64,000 bases of DNA from Streptomyces chartreusis (GTDB lineage: Bacteria > Actinomycetota > Actinomycetes > Streptomycetales > Streptomycetaceae), in NCBI RefSeq assembly GCF_008704715.1, contig NZ_CP023689.1, forward strand, positions 4,898,001 through 4,962,000. Reading direction: 5' to 3'. This document shows positions 56,535 to 64,000 of this stretch, in pieces. Below the pieces are notes generated by a model that saw only the letters and a list, made by a program, of their open reading frames with translations, was not told where the DNA came from and did no database searches. Position numbers and translations under genes: made by a program. Position 1 is the first letter of the stretch, and each line of letters begins with the position of its first letter.

Positions 56535-58448
56535 TCAGCCGTTCTTGATGCGGTTGGTGAGCTCGGTGACCTGGTTGTAGATGGAGCGCCGCTCGGCCAT
56601 CAGATTGCGGATCTTGCGGTCCGCGTGCATCACCGTGGTGTGGTCGCGGCCGCCGAACAGCGCGCCGATCTTCGGCAGCGACAGGTCCGTCAGCTCACGG
56701 CACAGGTACATGGCGATCTGGCGGGCCGTGACCAGCTGGCGGCCGCGCGAGCTGCCGCACAGGTCCTCGACCGTGAGGCCGAAGTAGTCGGCGGTGGCGC
56801 TCATGATGGCCGTGGAGGTGATCTCCGGCGTCGCGTCGTCGCCGCCCGGGATCAGGTCCTTGAGGACGATCTCCGTCAGGCCCAGGTCCACCGGCTGACG
56901 GTTGAGCGAGGCGAACGCCGTCACCCGGATCAGCGCGCCCTCCAGCTCGCGGATGTTGCGCGAGATGCGGGAGGCGATGAACTCCAGTACCTCCGGCGGG
57001 GCGTTGAGCTGCTCCTGGACCGCCTTCTTGCGCAGGATCGCGATACGCGTCTCCAGCTCGGGCGGCTGGACGTCGGTGATCAGGCCCCACTCGAACCGGT
57101 TGCGCAGCCGGTCCTCCAGGGTGACCAGCTGCTTGGGCGGCCGGTCGCTGGAGAGCACGATCTGCTTGTTGGCGTTGTGGAGCGTGTTGAAGGTGTGGAA
57201 GAACTCCTCCTGCGTCGACTCCTTGTCCGCGAGGAACTGGATGTCGTCGACGAGCAGGATGTCCATCTCGCGGTAGCGCTTGCGGAAGCTGTCGCCCTTG
57301 CCGTCGCGGATGGAGTTGATGAACTCGTTGGTGAACTCCTCCGAGCTCACGTACCGCACGCGCGTGCCCGGGTAGAGGCTGCGTGCGTAGTGCCCGATCG
57401 CGTGCAGCAGGTGGGTCTTGCCGAGGCCCGACTCCCCATAGATGAACAGGGGGTTGTACGCCTTCGCGGGTGCCTCGGCGACGGCGACCGCGGCCGCGTG
57501 CGCGAAGCGGTTGGAGGCGCCGATGACGAACGTGTCGAAGAGGTACTTCGGGTTCAGACGCGCGGTCGGCTCGCCGGGACCGGGCGCCGGCGCGGGCTGC
57601 GCGGCCAGCGGGCCGGGGGCACCGGGGCCGCCGCGGTGCACATGGCCGGAGCCGACGGGCGGCTCGGGCAGCTCACGGCGGCCGTCGCGGTCGTAGTCGG
57701 AACGCGGCTTGTCGTAGTCGGGCCGCTGCTGCTCATATTCGGAGCGGTGCTTGTCGTAGTCGGAGCGGTGCTGCTCGTACTCCGAGCGGTGCCCGTCGTA
57801 GGACGGTCGTTCCATCGGCTGCGGGCGGTAGTCCTGCGAGGGACCGCCGTAGGACTCCTGCTGATAGGAGTCCTGCTGGTACGGGTCCTGGGGCGGCGAC
57901 GCGTACGGGTCCCGCTCGGGGAAGCCGAGGCGCTGCTGCTGCCAGCCGTAGTCGTCCTGCGTGGGGCGCGGCCAGCTGCCGGGGGTGTGCTCGGGGCGCT
58001 GGTACTCGCCCGGGTAGGCCGGGCGCGCGGTGGGCAGCGGGTCGGGGCTGCCGGTCCGCTGGTCGTCGGCGCGGTGGCGGCCGTAACTCTCGTAGGAGGG
58101 GAGCTCGGGCTCCTCGTAGCGGGACTGCTGCGCGGGCGGTGCCACCGGCGGGGCCGGGGGCGGGGGCTCGCCGGCGGAGTCGTCGACGGTGATCGCGATG
58201 CGGATCGGACGGCCGCACTCGCGGCTCAGCGTGTCGCTCACGATCGGGGCCAGACGGCCCTCCAGTACGCCCTTCGCAAATTCGTTCGGTACGGCGAGCA
58301 GGGCGGTGTCCGCGACCAGCGCGAGGGGCTGGCAGCGCCGGATCCAGTGCTCGTCCTTGCCCTCCACGCCCTGCCCGCGGCCCTCGCCGAGAAGCTGTTC
58401 AAGTACTCGTGGCCACACTGCGGCAAGATCGGCAGGTACGTCAGCCAC
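56535..58448 (-). CDS. dnaA: chromosomal replication initiator DnaA
   Basis: A 637-residue initiator. Domain I covers about residues 1-90. Domain II (about 91-300) is unusually long, Pro/Tyr/Arg/Asp-rich, with five tandem heptads at 220-254. Domain III holds Walker A GESGLGKTH (338-346), LLVDDIQFL and the sensor motifs. Domain IV ends with the DNA-binding signature GRDHTTVMHA (about 600-609). The GTG start is 58448. It is divergent from rpmH and separated from it by DnaA boxes. The long domain II is characteristic of Streptomyces. Confidence 0.98.
   Translation of the reverse strand: MADVPADLAAVWPRVLEQLLGEGRGQGVEGKDEHWIRRCQPLALVADTALLAVPNEFAKGVLEGRLAPIVSDTLSRECGRPIRIAITVDDSAGEPPPPAPPVAPPAQQSRYEEPELPSYESYGRHRADDQRTGSPDPLPTARPAYPGEYQRPEHTPGSWPRPTQDDYGWQQQRLGFPERDPYASPPQDPYQQDSYQQESYGGPSQDYRPQPMERPSYDGHRSEYEQHRSDYDKHRSEYEQQRPDYDKPRSDYDRDGRRELPEPPVGSGHVHRGGPGAPGPLAAQPAPAPGPGEPTARLNPKYLFDTFVIGASNRFAHAAAVAVAEAPAKAYNPLFIYGESGLGKTHLLHAIGHYARSLYPGTRVRYVSSEEFTNEFINSIRDGKGDSFRKRYREMDILLVDDIQFLADKESTQEEFFHTFNTLHNANKQIVLSSDRPPKQLVTLEDRLRNRFEWGLITDVQPPELETRIAILRKKAVQEQLNAPPEVLEFIASRISRNIRELEGALIRVTAFASLNRQPVDLGLTEIVLKDLIPGGDDATPEITSTAIMSATADYFGLTVEDLCGSSRGRQLVTARQIAMYLCRELTDLSLPKIGALFGGRDHTTVMHADRKIRNLMAERRSIYNQVTELTNRIKNG
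57687..57791 (-). repeat. dnaA: five 21-bp heptad repeats in dnaA domain II
   Basis: Five consecutive heptads, residues 220-254: HRSEYEQ, HRSDYDK, HRSEYEQ, QRPDYDK, PRSDYDR. The pattern is X-R-[S/P]-[E/D]-Y-[E/D]-[Q/K/R]. Nucleotide copies are partly diverged, so it is an established repeat rather than recent slippage. A second minor repeat (QQDSY, QQESY) lies at about 191-200. Confidence 0.85.
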
Positions 58449-58831
58449 AGGGCACGCTCTCTCACAGGTCCCACGAACGTGTGATTGTGGGACGGGTCGG
58501 GATTCAAACGGGTGGAGCCAGAATCAAGGGGACAAGGGAACGAATCGGAGTCCAGCCACGGTAGTCAGGGCGGCGGGTGCGGTTCAAGTTGTTGTCCCCA
58601 GCCTGTGGATAGTGTCTCCCAGTGACCTCTGGTTTGACCGGATGGCGTAGCCGCGCGTACCGTAACCAGGTCGAGTTGTCGATGGCTGCTGCCGCCTGCC
58701 TCCGATGGGCACAGATCACGTCAGGTGATCGGGAAGCGGTGCAATCGGGCGTAACTGCGAGCTACTCGTGGGCGCACGGTGACAGCCAGGACGGCACCCG
58801 CCAAACACCGATTTATCTCTGGAGCCCCCGA
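58449..58831. other. divergent promoter region dnaA/rpmH
   Basis: 383 bp with no gene. It holds the dnaA promoter (minus) and the rpmH operon promoter (plus), and two DnaA boxes near 58592-58612. Exact promoter elements were not placed. Confidence 0.6.
58592..58612. promoter_or_regulatory. paired DnaA boxes in the dnaA promoter
   Basis: TTGTCCCCA (58592-58600, plus) and TGTGGATAG (58604-58612, minus) lie three bases apart, head to head, about 150 bp upstream of the dnaA start. Two such boxes are known in Streptomyces dnaA promoters and support autoregulation by DnaA. Confidence 0.7.
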
Positions 58832-58969
58832 GTGAGCAAGCGCACCTTCCAGCCGAACAACCGTCGTCGCGCGAAGACCCACGGCTTCCGCCTGCGGATG
58901 CGCACCCGCGCCGGCCGCGCGATTCTCGCGAACCGTCGTGCCAAGGGTCGCGCCAGCCTGTCCGCCTGA
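58832..58969 (+). CDS. rpmH: 50S ribosomal protein L34
   Basis: A 45-residue ribosomal protein, MSKRTFQPNNRRRAKTHGFR onward to KGRASLSA, highly basic. GTG start with GGAG 8 bp upstream. It opens the conserved rpmH-rnpA-yidD-yidC-jag-rsmG gene string and is divergent from dnaA. Confidence 0.98.
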   Translation: MSKRTFQPNNRRRAKTHGFRLRMRTRAGRAILANRRAKGRASLSA

Positions 58970-58990
58970 TCCTGATCAGGTCATGACGTC

Positions 58991-59362
58991 GTGCTGCCCA
59001 CCGAGAACCGGCTGAGGCGGCGCGAGGACTTCGCGACCGCGGTACGACGAGGTCGTCGGGCAGGCCGCCCGACTCTCGTCGTCCACCTTCGTAGCGGTGC
59101 CACGGACCCGCACGCGCCTGGGGAGAGCGCTCCCCCGACGCGTGCGGGTTTCGTCGTGAGCAAGGCTGTGGGTGGCGCGGTCGTGCGGAACAAGGTGAAG
59201 CGCAGGCTTCGCCATCTGATGCGCGACCGAGTCGACCAGCTGCCCCCCGGTAGCCTGGTAGTCGTACGAGCGTTGCCCGGTTCGGGTGATGCCGACCATG
59301 CACAGCTGGCCCGAGACCTGGATGCCGCTCTGCAGCGGCTGCTGGGAGGGGGCGCGCGATGA
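58991..59362 (+). CDS. rnpA: ribonuclease P protein component
   Basis: A 123-residue RNase P protein. It binds the catalytic RNA and 5'-leader of pre-tRNA. The family motif is VSKAVGGAVVRNKVKRRLRHLMR (residues about 56-78), the RNR-type basic helix. It starts at GTG and overlaps yidD by 4 bp (ATGA), which indicates coupling. The RNA subunit gene is not in the window. Confidence 0.96.
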   Translation: MLPTENRLRRREDFATAVRRGRRAGRPTLVVHLRSGATDPHAPGESAPPTRAGFVVSKAVGGAVVRNKVKRRLRHLMRDRVDQLPPGSLVVVRALPGSGDADHAQLARDLDAALQRLLGGGAR

Positions 59363-59712
59363 AGTACCCACTACTGGCTCTGATCAAGCTGTACCAGTGG
59401 ACGATCAGTCCGCTGCTCGGGCCGGTGTGCAAGTACTACCCGTCGTGCTCCCACTACGGGTATACGGCCATCGACCGGCACGGTGCGATCAAGGGCACGG
59501 CGCTCACCGCCTGGCGCATCCTGCGGTGCAACCCGTGGTCATTGGGCGGTGTGGATCATGTCCCGCCGCGCAAGCGCCCACGGTGGCACGAAATGGTGCG
59601 CAACGCGTGGCGCGCACGGAAGGGCGGGCCCTCCGCCGCCGAAACGGCCATCGAAGGTGAAGTTCCTTCGAGCCCGGCCGCAGAGACCCCGTCCCATGTC
59701 CAAGGAGCATGA
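59359..59712 (+). CDS. yidD: membrane protein insertion efficiency factor YidD
   Basis: A 117-residue YidD protein with PSCSHYGYTAIDRHGAIKGT, the three conserved cysteines (CKYYPSC, RCNPW) and LGGVDHVP. It associates with the membrane through an amphipathic helix and helps YidC insertion. The C-terminal part is a long hydrophilic tail not in E. coli YidD. The start overlaps the rnpA stop. Confidence 0.95.
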   Translation: MKYPLLALIKLYQWTISPLLGPVCKYYPSCSHYGYTAIDRHGAIKGTALTAWRILRCNPWSLGGVDHVPPRKRPRWHEMVRNAWRARKGGPSAAETAIEGEVPSSPAAETPSHVQGA

Positions 59713-59715
59713 TTA

Positions 59716-60981
59716 GTGGACACGATTGCCAGCCTCTTCAGCTTCATCACGACACCCGTTTCCTGGGTCATCGTCCAGTTCCACTCGGTGTACGGCGCCA
59801 TCTTCGGCCCCGACACCGGATGGGCCTGGGGCCTGTCCATCGTGTCCCTGGTGATTCTGATCCGTATCTGCCTGATCCCGCTCTTCGTGAAGCAGATCAA
59901 GGCGACCCGGGCCATGCAGACGCTGCAGCCCGAGATGAAGAAGATCCAGGAGCGCTACAAGAACGACAAGCAGCGTCAGTCCGAAGAGATGATGAAGCTG
60001 TACAAGGAGACGGGCACCAACCCGCTCTCCTCGTGCCTTCCCATCCTGGCGCAGTCGCCGTTCTTCTTCGCCCTGTACCACGTGCTCAACAGCATCGCGA
60101 ACAACGACACCATCGGTGTCATCAACCAGAGCCTGCTGGAGAGCGCGCAGAAGGCGCACATCTTCGGGGCCCCGCTGGCCGCGAAGTTCACCGACAGCTC
60201 TGCTGACGTCGCCGCCCTCGACGCCTCGCTGACCACCGTCCGCATCGTCACCGCGGTCATGATCGTCCTGATGTCGGCGTCGCAGTTCTACACGCAGCGC
60301 CAGCTGATGACGAAGAACGTCGACACCACGGTGAAGACGCCGTTCATGCAGCAGCAGAAGATGCTGATGTACGTCTTCCCGGTCATGTTCGCCGTCTTCG
60401 GCATCAACTTCCCGGTCGGTGTCCTCGTCTACTGGCTGACCACCAACGTGTGGACCATGGGCCAGCAGATGTACGTCATCCACAACAACCCGACCCCGGG
60501 TTCCAAGGCCCAGGCCGCCTACCTGGAGCGCCTGACCAAGCACGTCACGAGCCACGGCAAGACCCGCCGCCGGGGCGAGCGCGCCATCATCAAGGCCATC
60601 GTCGCCAAGGGCCGCGACCGCAACGAGTTCGAGCGCAAGTTCATCAACGGCCTGACCAAGGCCGGACTCGCGGCGCAGACCGACGGCACCGTGGTGAAGA
60701 GCGAGGGCGCAGTCGCGACCGTCGCCGAGGACGGTACGCCGACCACCACGGCGACGCCCAAGCGTCAGCAGCCGAAGCGGCAGAGCAAGTCCCAGCGTCA
60801 GTCCGGCCATGCGAAGCAGGCCGACGAGCCGACCTCGCTGGAGAAGTCCGAGCCTGAGGACGCCAAGCCCGAAGCCGCCAAGAAGGATGCTCCCAAGCCC
60901 GGCAGCGGCGGCCGCAGCAAGGCCCAGTCCGGGCAGCGCAAGGGCGGTCCGCAGCGCCCCAAGTCCCCGTCCAAGAAGTAA
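59716..60981 (+). CDS. yidC: membrane protein insertase YidC
   Basis: A 421-residue YidC/Oxa1 insertase. The conserved core has five membrane helices with the cytoplasmic hairpin MQTLQPEMKKIQERYKND read in two blocks, and SCLPILAQSPFFFALY. It lacks the large periplasmic domain of Gram-negative YidC. The C-terminal about 130 residues form a long basic, Lys/Gln/Pro-rich tail, likely ribosome-binding (inference). GTG start with AGGAG 8 bp upstream. Confidence 0.96.
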   Translation: MDTIASLFSFITTPVSWVIVQFHSVYGAIFGPDTGWAWGLSIVSLVILIRICLIPLFVKQIKATRAMQTLQPEMKKIQERYKNDKQRQSEEMMKLYKETGTNPLSSCLPILAQSPFFFALYHVLNSIANNDTIGVINQSLLESAQKAHIFGAPLAAKFTDSSADVAALDASLTTVRIVTAVMIVLMSASQFYTQRQLMTKNVDTTVKTPFMQQQKMLMYVFPVMFAVFGINFPVGVLVYWLTTNVWTMGQQMYVIHNNPTPGSKAQAAYLERLTKHVTSHGKTRRRGERAIIKAIVAKGRDRNEFERKFINGLTKAGLAAQTDGTVVKSEGAVATVAEDGTPTTTATPKRQQPKRQSKSQRQSGHAKQADEPTSLEKSEPEDAKPEAAKKDAPKPGSGGRSKAQSGQRKGGPQRPKSPSKK

Positions 60982-60996
60982 GAAGGAGCCCATCCC

Positions 60997-61509
60997 GTGA
61001 CGGAAGGCACCACCTCCGCCGCTGCCGAGGGTGCAGACACCCTGAGCCGCCTGGAGCAAGAGGGCGAGATCGCGGCGGACTACCTCGAAGGTCTGCTCGA
61101 CATCGCCGATCTCGACGGCGACATCGACATGGACGTCGAGGCCGACCGCGCCGCTGTCTCGATCATCAGCGACGCGGGCAGCCGCGACCTGCAAAAGCTG
61201 GTCGGGCGTGAGGGCGAGGTGCTGGAGGCGCTTCAGGAGCTCACGCGCCTGGCCGTGCACCGGGAGACCGGGGACCGCAGCCGGCTGATGCTGGACATCG
61301 CCGGCTACCGGGCCAAGAAGCGGGCCGAGCTCTCCGAGCTGGGCGCCAAGACCGCCGCCGAGGTCAAGAGCACCGGCGAGCCCGTGAAGATGAACCCGAT
61401 GACGCCGTTCGAGCGCAAGGTCGTGCACGATGCGGTGAAGTCGGCGGGCCTGCGGAGCGAGTCCGAGGGCGAGGAGCCGCAGCGGTTCGTCGTCGTCCTT
61501 CCCGCCTGA
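60997..61509 (+). CDS. jag: RNA-binding protein Jag/KhpB (KH and R3H domains)
   Basis: A 170-residue protein with a KH-type domain (about 45-105) and an R3H domain (about 110-165) with NPMTPFERKVVHDAV. KhpB forms a complex with KhpA that binds RNA and influences cell growth and division in Gram-positives. It is 15 bp after yidC with a good GGAG ribosome site. Confidence 0.93.
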   Translation: MTEGTTSAAAEGADTLSRLEQEGEIAADYLEGLLDIADLDGDIDMDVEADRAAVSIISDAGSRDLQKLVGREGEVLEALQELTRLAVHRETGDRSRLMLDIAGYRAKKRAELSELGAKTAAEVKSTGEPVKMNPMTPFERKVVHDAVKSAGLRSESEGEEPQRFVVVLPA

Positions 61510-61529
61510 TCGGTCGCTACGTCTCCTCC

Positions 61530-61555
61530 GGCCCCGTCTGTGCGCAGGCGGGGCC
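61530..61555 (+). terminator. terminator after jag
   Basis: GGCCCCGTCTG pairs with CAGGCGGGGCC (one G-T pair) with a 4-nt loop, 20 bp after the stop codon. Confidence 0.7.
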
Positions 61556-61636
61556 GAAGTTTGTCAGCCTGTTAGTTCTGGTGGTTCTGGTGATCGGCGC
61601 CCGAAGCGCCGGCGCGGTACGGAAGGACGGTCCCCC

Positions 61637-62353
61637 GTGACGGAGGCAGCGGAGCTTCCCCCTGTGCCCGAACAGGCACGTGAGGTGTTCGGCGATCGCT
61701 ACGCTGATGCGGTCCGCTACGCCGAACTGCTCGCCGAGGCGGGTGTGCAGCGCGGCCTGATCGGCCCACGCGAGGTGCCCCGTCTGTGGGAGCGCCACCT
61801 GCTGAACTGCGCGGTGCTCTCGGAGGTCGTTCCCGAGGGCGTGACGGTGTGCGACGTCGGCTCGGGGGCCGGACTGCCCGGCATCCCGCTGGCGCTGGTC
61901 CGGGAGGACCTCAAGATCACTCTCCTGGAGCCGCTGCTGCGGCGGACGAACTTCCTGACGGAGGTCGTGGAGCTGCTCGGCCTCGACCATGTGACGGTCG
62001 TCCGTGGTCGCGCCGAGGAGGTCATGGGGAAGCTGCCGCCCGTGCATGTGGTGACCGCCCGTGCGGTCGCTCCGCTGGACCGCCTGGCCACCTGGGGCAT
62101 CCCGCTGCTGCGCCCCTACGGCGAGATGCTGGCGCTCAAGGGCGACGCCGCGGAGGAGGAGCTGAAGAGCGCGGCGACGGCTCTGAGCAAGCTTGGGGCG
62201 GTGGAGACGTCGATCCACCATGTCGGCGAGGGCGTGGTGGACCCGATGTCCACGGTCGTGCGCGTCGAGGTCGGGGAGAGCCCGGGCGGTGTGCGCTTCG
62301 CGGCGAAGCGTGCGAAGGCGGCCAGGACGGGACGGACCCGTCGACGACGCTGA
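61637..62353 (+). CDS. rsmG: 16S rRNA 7-methylguanosine methyltransferase RsmG
   Basis: A 238-residue methyltransferase, formerly GidB, that makes m7G527 of 16S rRNA. The SAM motif is VCDVGSGAGLPGIPLALV, with ITLLEPLLRRTNFL following. Loss gives low-level streptomycin resistance and antibiotic overproduction in Streptomyces. GTG start with GGAAGGA upstream. The C-terminus is Arg/Lys-rich. Downstream is the parS-bearing parAB promoter region. Confidence 0.96.
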   Translation: MTEAAELPPVPEQAREVFGDRYADAVRYAELLAEAGVQRGLIGPREVPRLWERHLLNCAVLSEVVPEGVTVCDVGSGAGLPGIPLALVREDLKITLLEPLLRRTNFLTEVVELLGLDHVTVVRGRAEEVMGKLPPVHVVTARAVAPLDRLATWGIPLLRPYGEMLALKGDAAEEELKSAATALSKLGAVETSIHHVGEGVVDPMSTVVRVEVGESPGGVRFAAKRAKAARTGRTRRRR

Positions 62354-62446
62354 TCCGTCCTGACGACGAGACGTACTCCACACAAGCTGGCAAACCTACC
62401 CATGCCGGAGTGTCGCGACAGTTCGGCCACCGCTGCTGTGCATCGT

Positions 62447-62460
62447 GTTTCACGTGAAAC
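62447..62460. promoter_or_regulatory. parS site, perfect palindrome upstream of parA
   Basis: GTTTCACGTGAAAC, identical to the parS consensus, in the rsmG-parA gap. A longer in-frame reading of parA would start at the GTG two bases before it. Confidence 0.93.
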
Positions 62461-62648
62461 GTCGCTCACTGCTGCACGGCATCATTAGCCGCGGCCGCGC
62501 TGCCGAACCGCGTGACCGAAAGCCCCTCGGCTCCCTCAAGGAGGGTGCTTCCGATGACTCTCCGTCCCCCTGGAGGGGCACGGAGGTTTCCACAGAGGTG
62601 GATTTCTCCACAGAACAACAGGCCTCACTGGTTCACGACCCCGAAGAC

Positions 62649-63722
62649 ATGGGAGGCTCTGTTCATTGCGAGCCTGAAGTCGAGGAGAGTGAATCCTTGC
62701 GGTCCGACGCCAACATCGCGGGACCGATGACCGATCCGGTCCCCGGTCCCCGTACCGAGTCGATGGGGGACGATGTTTCACGTGAAACACCGCCCCCGAT
62801 GGACGACACTCCCATCGGTCGTGCTGCCCAACTGGCGGTCGAGGCGCTAGGCCGCGCCGGCGAGGGCCTGCCACGGCCCGAGCAGACGCGTGTCATGGTG
62901 GTCGCCAACCAGAAGGGGGGCGTGGGCAAGACGACGACGACCGTCAACCTTGCCGCTTCGCTGGCCCTGCATGGCGGCCGTGTACTCGTTATCGACCTCG
63001 ACCCTCAGGGCAACGCATCCACGGCCCTGGGGATCGACCATCACGCCGAGGTTCCCTCGATCTATGACGTGTTGGTCGAGAGCAAGCCGCTCGCCGAAGT
63101 CGTCCAGCCGGTCCCCGATGTCGAGGGCCTCTTCTGTGCCCCCGCCACGATCGATCTCGCCGGTGCTGAGATCGAGCTGGTATCGCTGGTGGCGCGTGAG
63201 AGCCGGCTCGAGCGGGCGATCCAGGCCTACGAACAGCCGCTGGACTACGTCCTCATCGACTGCCCTCCCTCGCTCGGCCTGCTGACGGTCAACGCACTCG
63301 TGGCCGGCCAGGAGGTCCTGATCCCGATCCAGTGCGAGTACTACGCGCTGGAGGGACTTGGGCAGCTGCTGCGCAACGTCGACCTGGTGCGGGGGCACCT
63401 CAACCCCGCCCTGCATGTCTCGACGATCCTGCTCACCATGTACGACGGCCGGACGCGGCTCGCGTCCCAGGTCGCGGACGAGGTACGCAACCACTTCGGC
63501 GACGAGGTGCTGCGGACGAGCATTCCCCGCTCGGTCCGTATCTCCGAGGCGCCGAGCTATGGGCAGACGGTTCTGACTTACGATCCAGGTTCGAGCGGCG
63601 CCCTGTCCTACCTTGAGGCCGCACGAGAAATCGCGCTGAAGGGTGTCGGTGTCAGCTACGACCCGACGAACGGCCACTTCGGCGCCCAGAGCAACCCGAG
63701 CATGGTGGAGGGGATCCAGTGA
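62649..63722 (+). CDS. parA: chromosome partitioning ATPase ParA
   Basis: A 357-residue ParA/Soj ATPase with the deviant Walker A KGGVGKTT (89-96), LIDCPPSLGLLT and a C-terminal helical region. The ATPase forms filaments or gradients that position ParB-parS complexes during sporulation. The ATG at 62649 was chosen for the common Streptomyces protein length; ribosome signals are weak there. The frame also remains open upstream to a GTG at 62445 that reads across a parS, and later ATG codons at 62727 and 62763 are possible. Its stop overlaps the parB start (GTGA). Confidence 0.9.
   Translation: MGGSVHCEPEVEESESLRSDANIAGPMTDPVPGPRTESMGDDVSRETPPPMDDTPIGRAAQLAVEALGRAGEGLPRPEQTRVMVVANQKGGVGKTTTTVNLAASLALHGGRVLVIDLDPQGNASTALGIDHHAEVPSIYDVLVESKPLAEVVQPVPDVEGLFCAPATIDLAGAEIELVSLVARESRLERAIQAYEQPLDYVLIDCPPSLGLLTVNALVAGQEVLIPIQCEYYALEGLGQLLRNVDLVRGHLNPALHVSTILLTMYDGRTRLASQVADEVRNHFGDEVLRTSIPRSVRISEAPSYGQTVLTYDPGSSGALSYLEAAREIALKGVGVSYDPTNGHFGAQSNPSMVEGIQ
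62776..62789. promoter_or_regulatory. parS site, perfect palindrome inside parA
   Basis: GTTTCACGTGAAAC, within the variable N-terminal codons of parA (translated as VSRET). It is 330 bp from the site at 62447. Confidence 0.92.
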
Positions 63723-64000
63723 GCGAGCGACGGAGGGGTTTGGGTCGTGGACTCGGCGCACTGATCCCTGCTGCACCGACGGAGAAGACGGTGCCCCCGC
63801 CCGCGGTAGGGGGAGCTGCTCCCGCCTCCCCGGCTGCGATGCCGGTGCTGACCGACCGTGGGGTCGCCGCGGCCAAGGTGGCTACGCTGCCGCCTGTTTC
63901 ACATGAAACCGAGGAGCCGCCGTCGAGCGGCGCCGTGGAGACGCCTGCCGCTCCCATGGGCGCTCACTTCGCGGAGATCCCCCTCGACGAGATCACGCCG
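63719..64000 (+). CDS. parB: chromosome partitioning protein ParB (5' end; cut by window edge)
   Basis: The first 94 codons of parB. The N-terminal MSERRRGLGRGLGALIP is the ParA-stimulating, ParB-conserved start. The Ala/Pro-rich linker (to about 85) precedes IPLDEITP, where the ParB/Srx domain begins. The CTP- and parS-binding parts are beyond the window. The GTG start overlaps the parA stop, so the two genes are coupled. Confidence 0.97.
   Translation, partial: MSERRRGLGRGLGALIPAAPTEKTVPPPAVGGAAPASPAAMPVLTDRGVAAAKVATLPPVSHETEEPPSSGAVETPAAPMGAHFAEIPLDEITP
63896..63909. promoter_or_regulatory. parS-like site inside parB, one mismatch
   Basis: GTTTCACATGAAAC differs from parS by one base (A for G at position 8) and is no longer a full palindrome. 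It lies in the linker codons (VSHET) and is probably a weaker ParB site. Confidence 0.6.

Noticed and set aside
56625..58484. A 619-codon frame antisense to dnaA
   Set aside because: Composition typical of the shadow of a GC-rich gene; DnaA is complete on the minus strand.
62445..62648. N-terminal extension of ParA starting at the GTG beside parS
   Set aside because: The extension would be 68 residues of low conservation and would put a parS at its start codon; the ATG at 62649 gives the usual protein length. Not excluded by sequence alone.

Overview
This is a very GC-rich, densely coded stretch of a Streptomyces chromosome (or a close relative) centred on the replication origin. The gene order dnaA - oriC - dnaN - gnd - recF - dciA (DUF721) - gyrB - gyrA on one side and rpmH - rnpA - yidD - yidC - jag - rsmG - parA - parB on the other, frequent GTG starts, the many TTGTCCACA-type DnaA boxes and the parS palindromes all point there. 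No rRNA operon, CRISPR array, insertion sequence or prophage was seen. Most genes are core genes.

Layout. 1-8 kb: the end of an ABC-2 permease, a RCK-domain potassium channel, a molybdenum-cofactor pair (moeA, mobA), and a branched-chain 2-oxoacid dehydrogenase operon (bkdABC) divergent from an Lrp/AsnC regulator. 8-13 kb: a TetR regulator coupled to a 3-hydroxyacyl-CoA dehydrogenase, divergent from a PaaN-type aldehyde dehydrogenase, with a palindromic operator between them that reappears in front of bkdA. 12.4-22 kb: an RNA methyltransferase/HTTM/DUF5819 operon, an acyl-CoA dehydrogenase, a rhodanese, a J-domain protein, DUF2252, HxlR and azoreductase genes, and tRNA-Leu. 22.6-30.8 kb: the growth and cell-wall signalling operon fhaA-fhaB-pstP-rodA-pbpA-pknB. 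30.9-36 kb: three class E sortases, a glutamine amidotransferase, DUF881 and crgA. 36-46 kb: rhomboid protease, cyclophilin, DUF5324, tRNA-Ala, an XRE regulator, a second Ser/Thr kinase, small secreted or membrane proteins, an ATPase, and tRNA-Ile. 45.5-64 kb: the gyrase, replication and segregation block, with parB cut by the window edge.

How it works together. DnaA acts at the 0.9-kb oriC (about 20 candidate boxes) between dnaN and dnaA. Additional DnaA boxes occur at the dnaA promoter, the gnd flanks and in a cluster next to crgA. ParB nucleates on parS sites; three perfect sites and two one-mismatch sites lie in the window, mostly inside coding sequence. Genes left of oriC are mostly on the minus strand and genes right of it on the plus strand, so most are transcribed away from the origin. 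The fhaA-pknB operon is a clear head-on exception.

I did not find a clearly new system. The points most worth testing are the HTTM/DUF5819 pair with a gamma-carboxylase-like lysine motif, the operator shared by the bkd and paaN/acyl-CoA dehydrogenase loci, the DnaA-box cluster near crgA, the heptad repeats in DnaA domain II, and parS sites built into gene ends.
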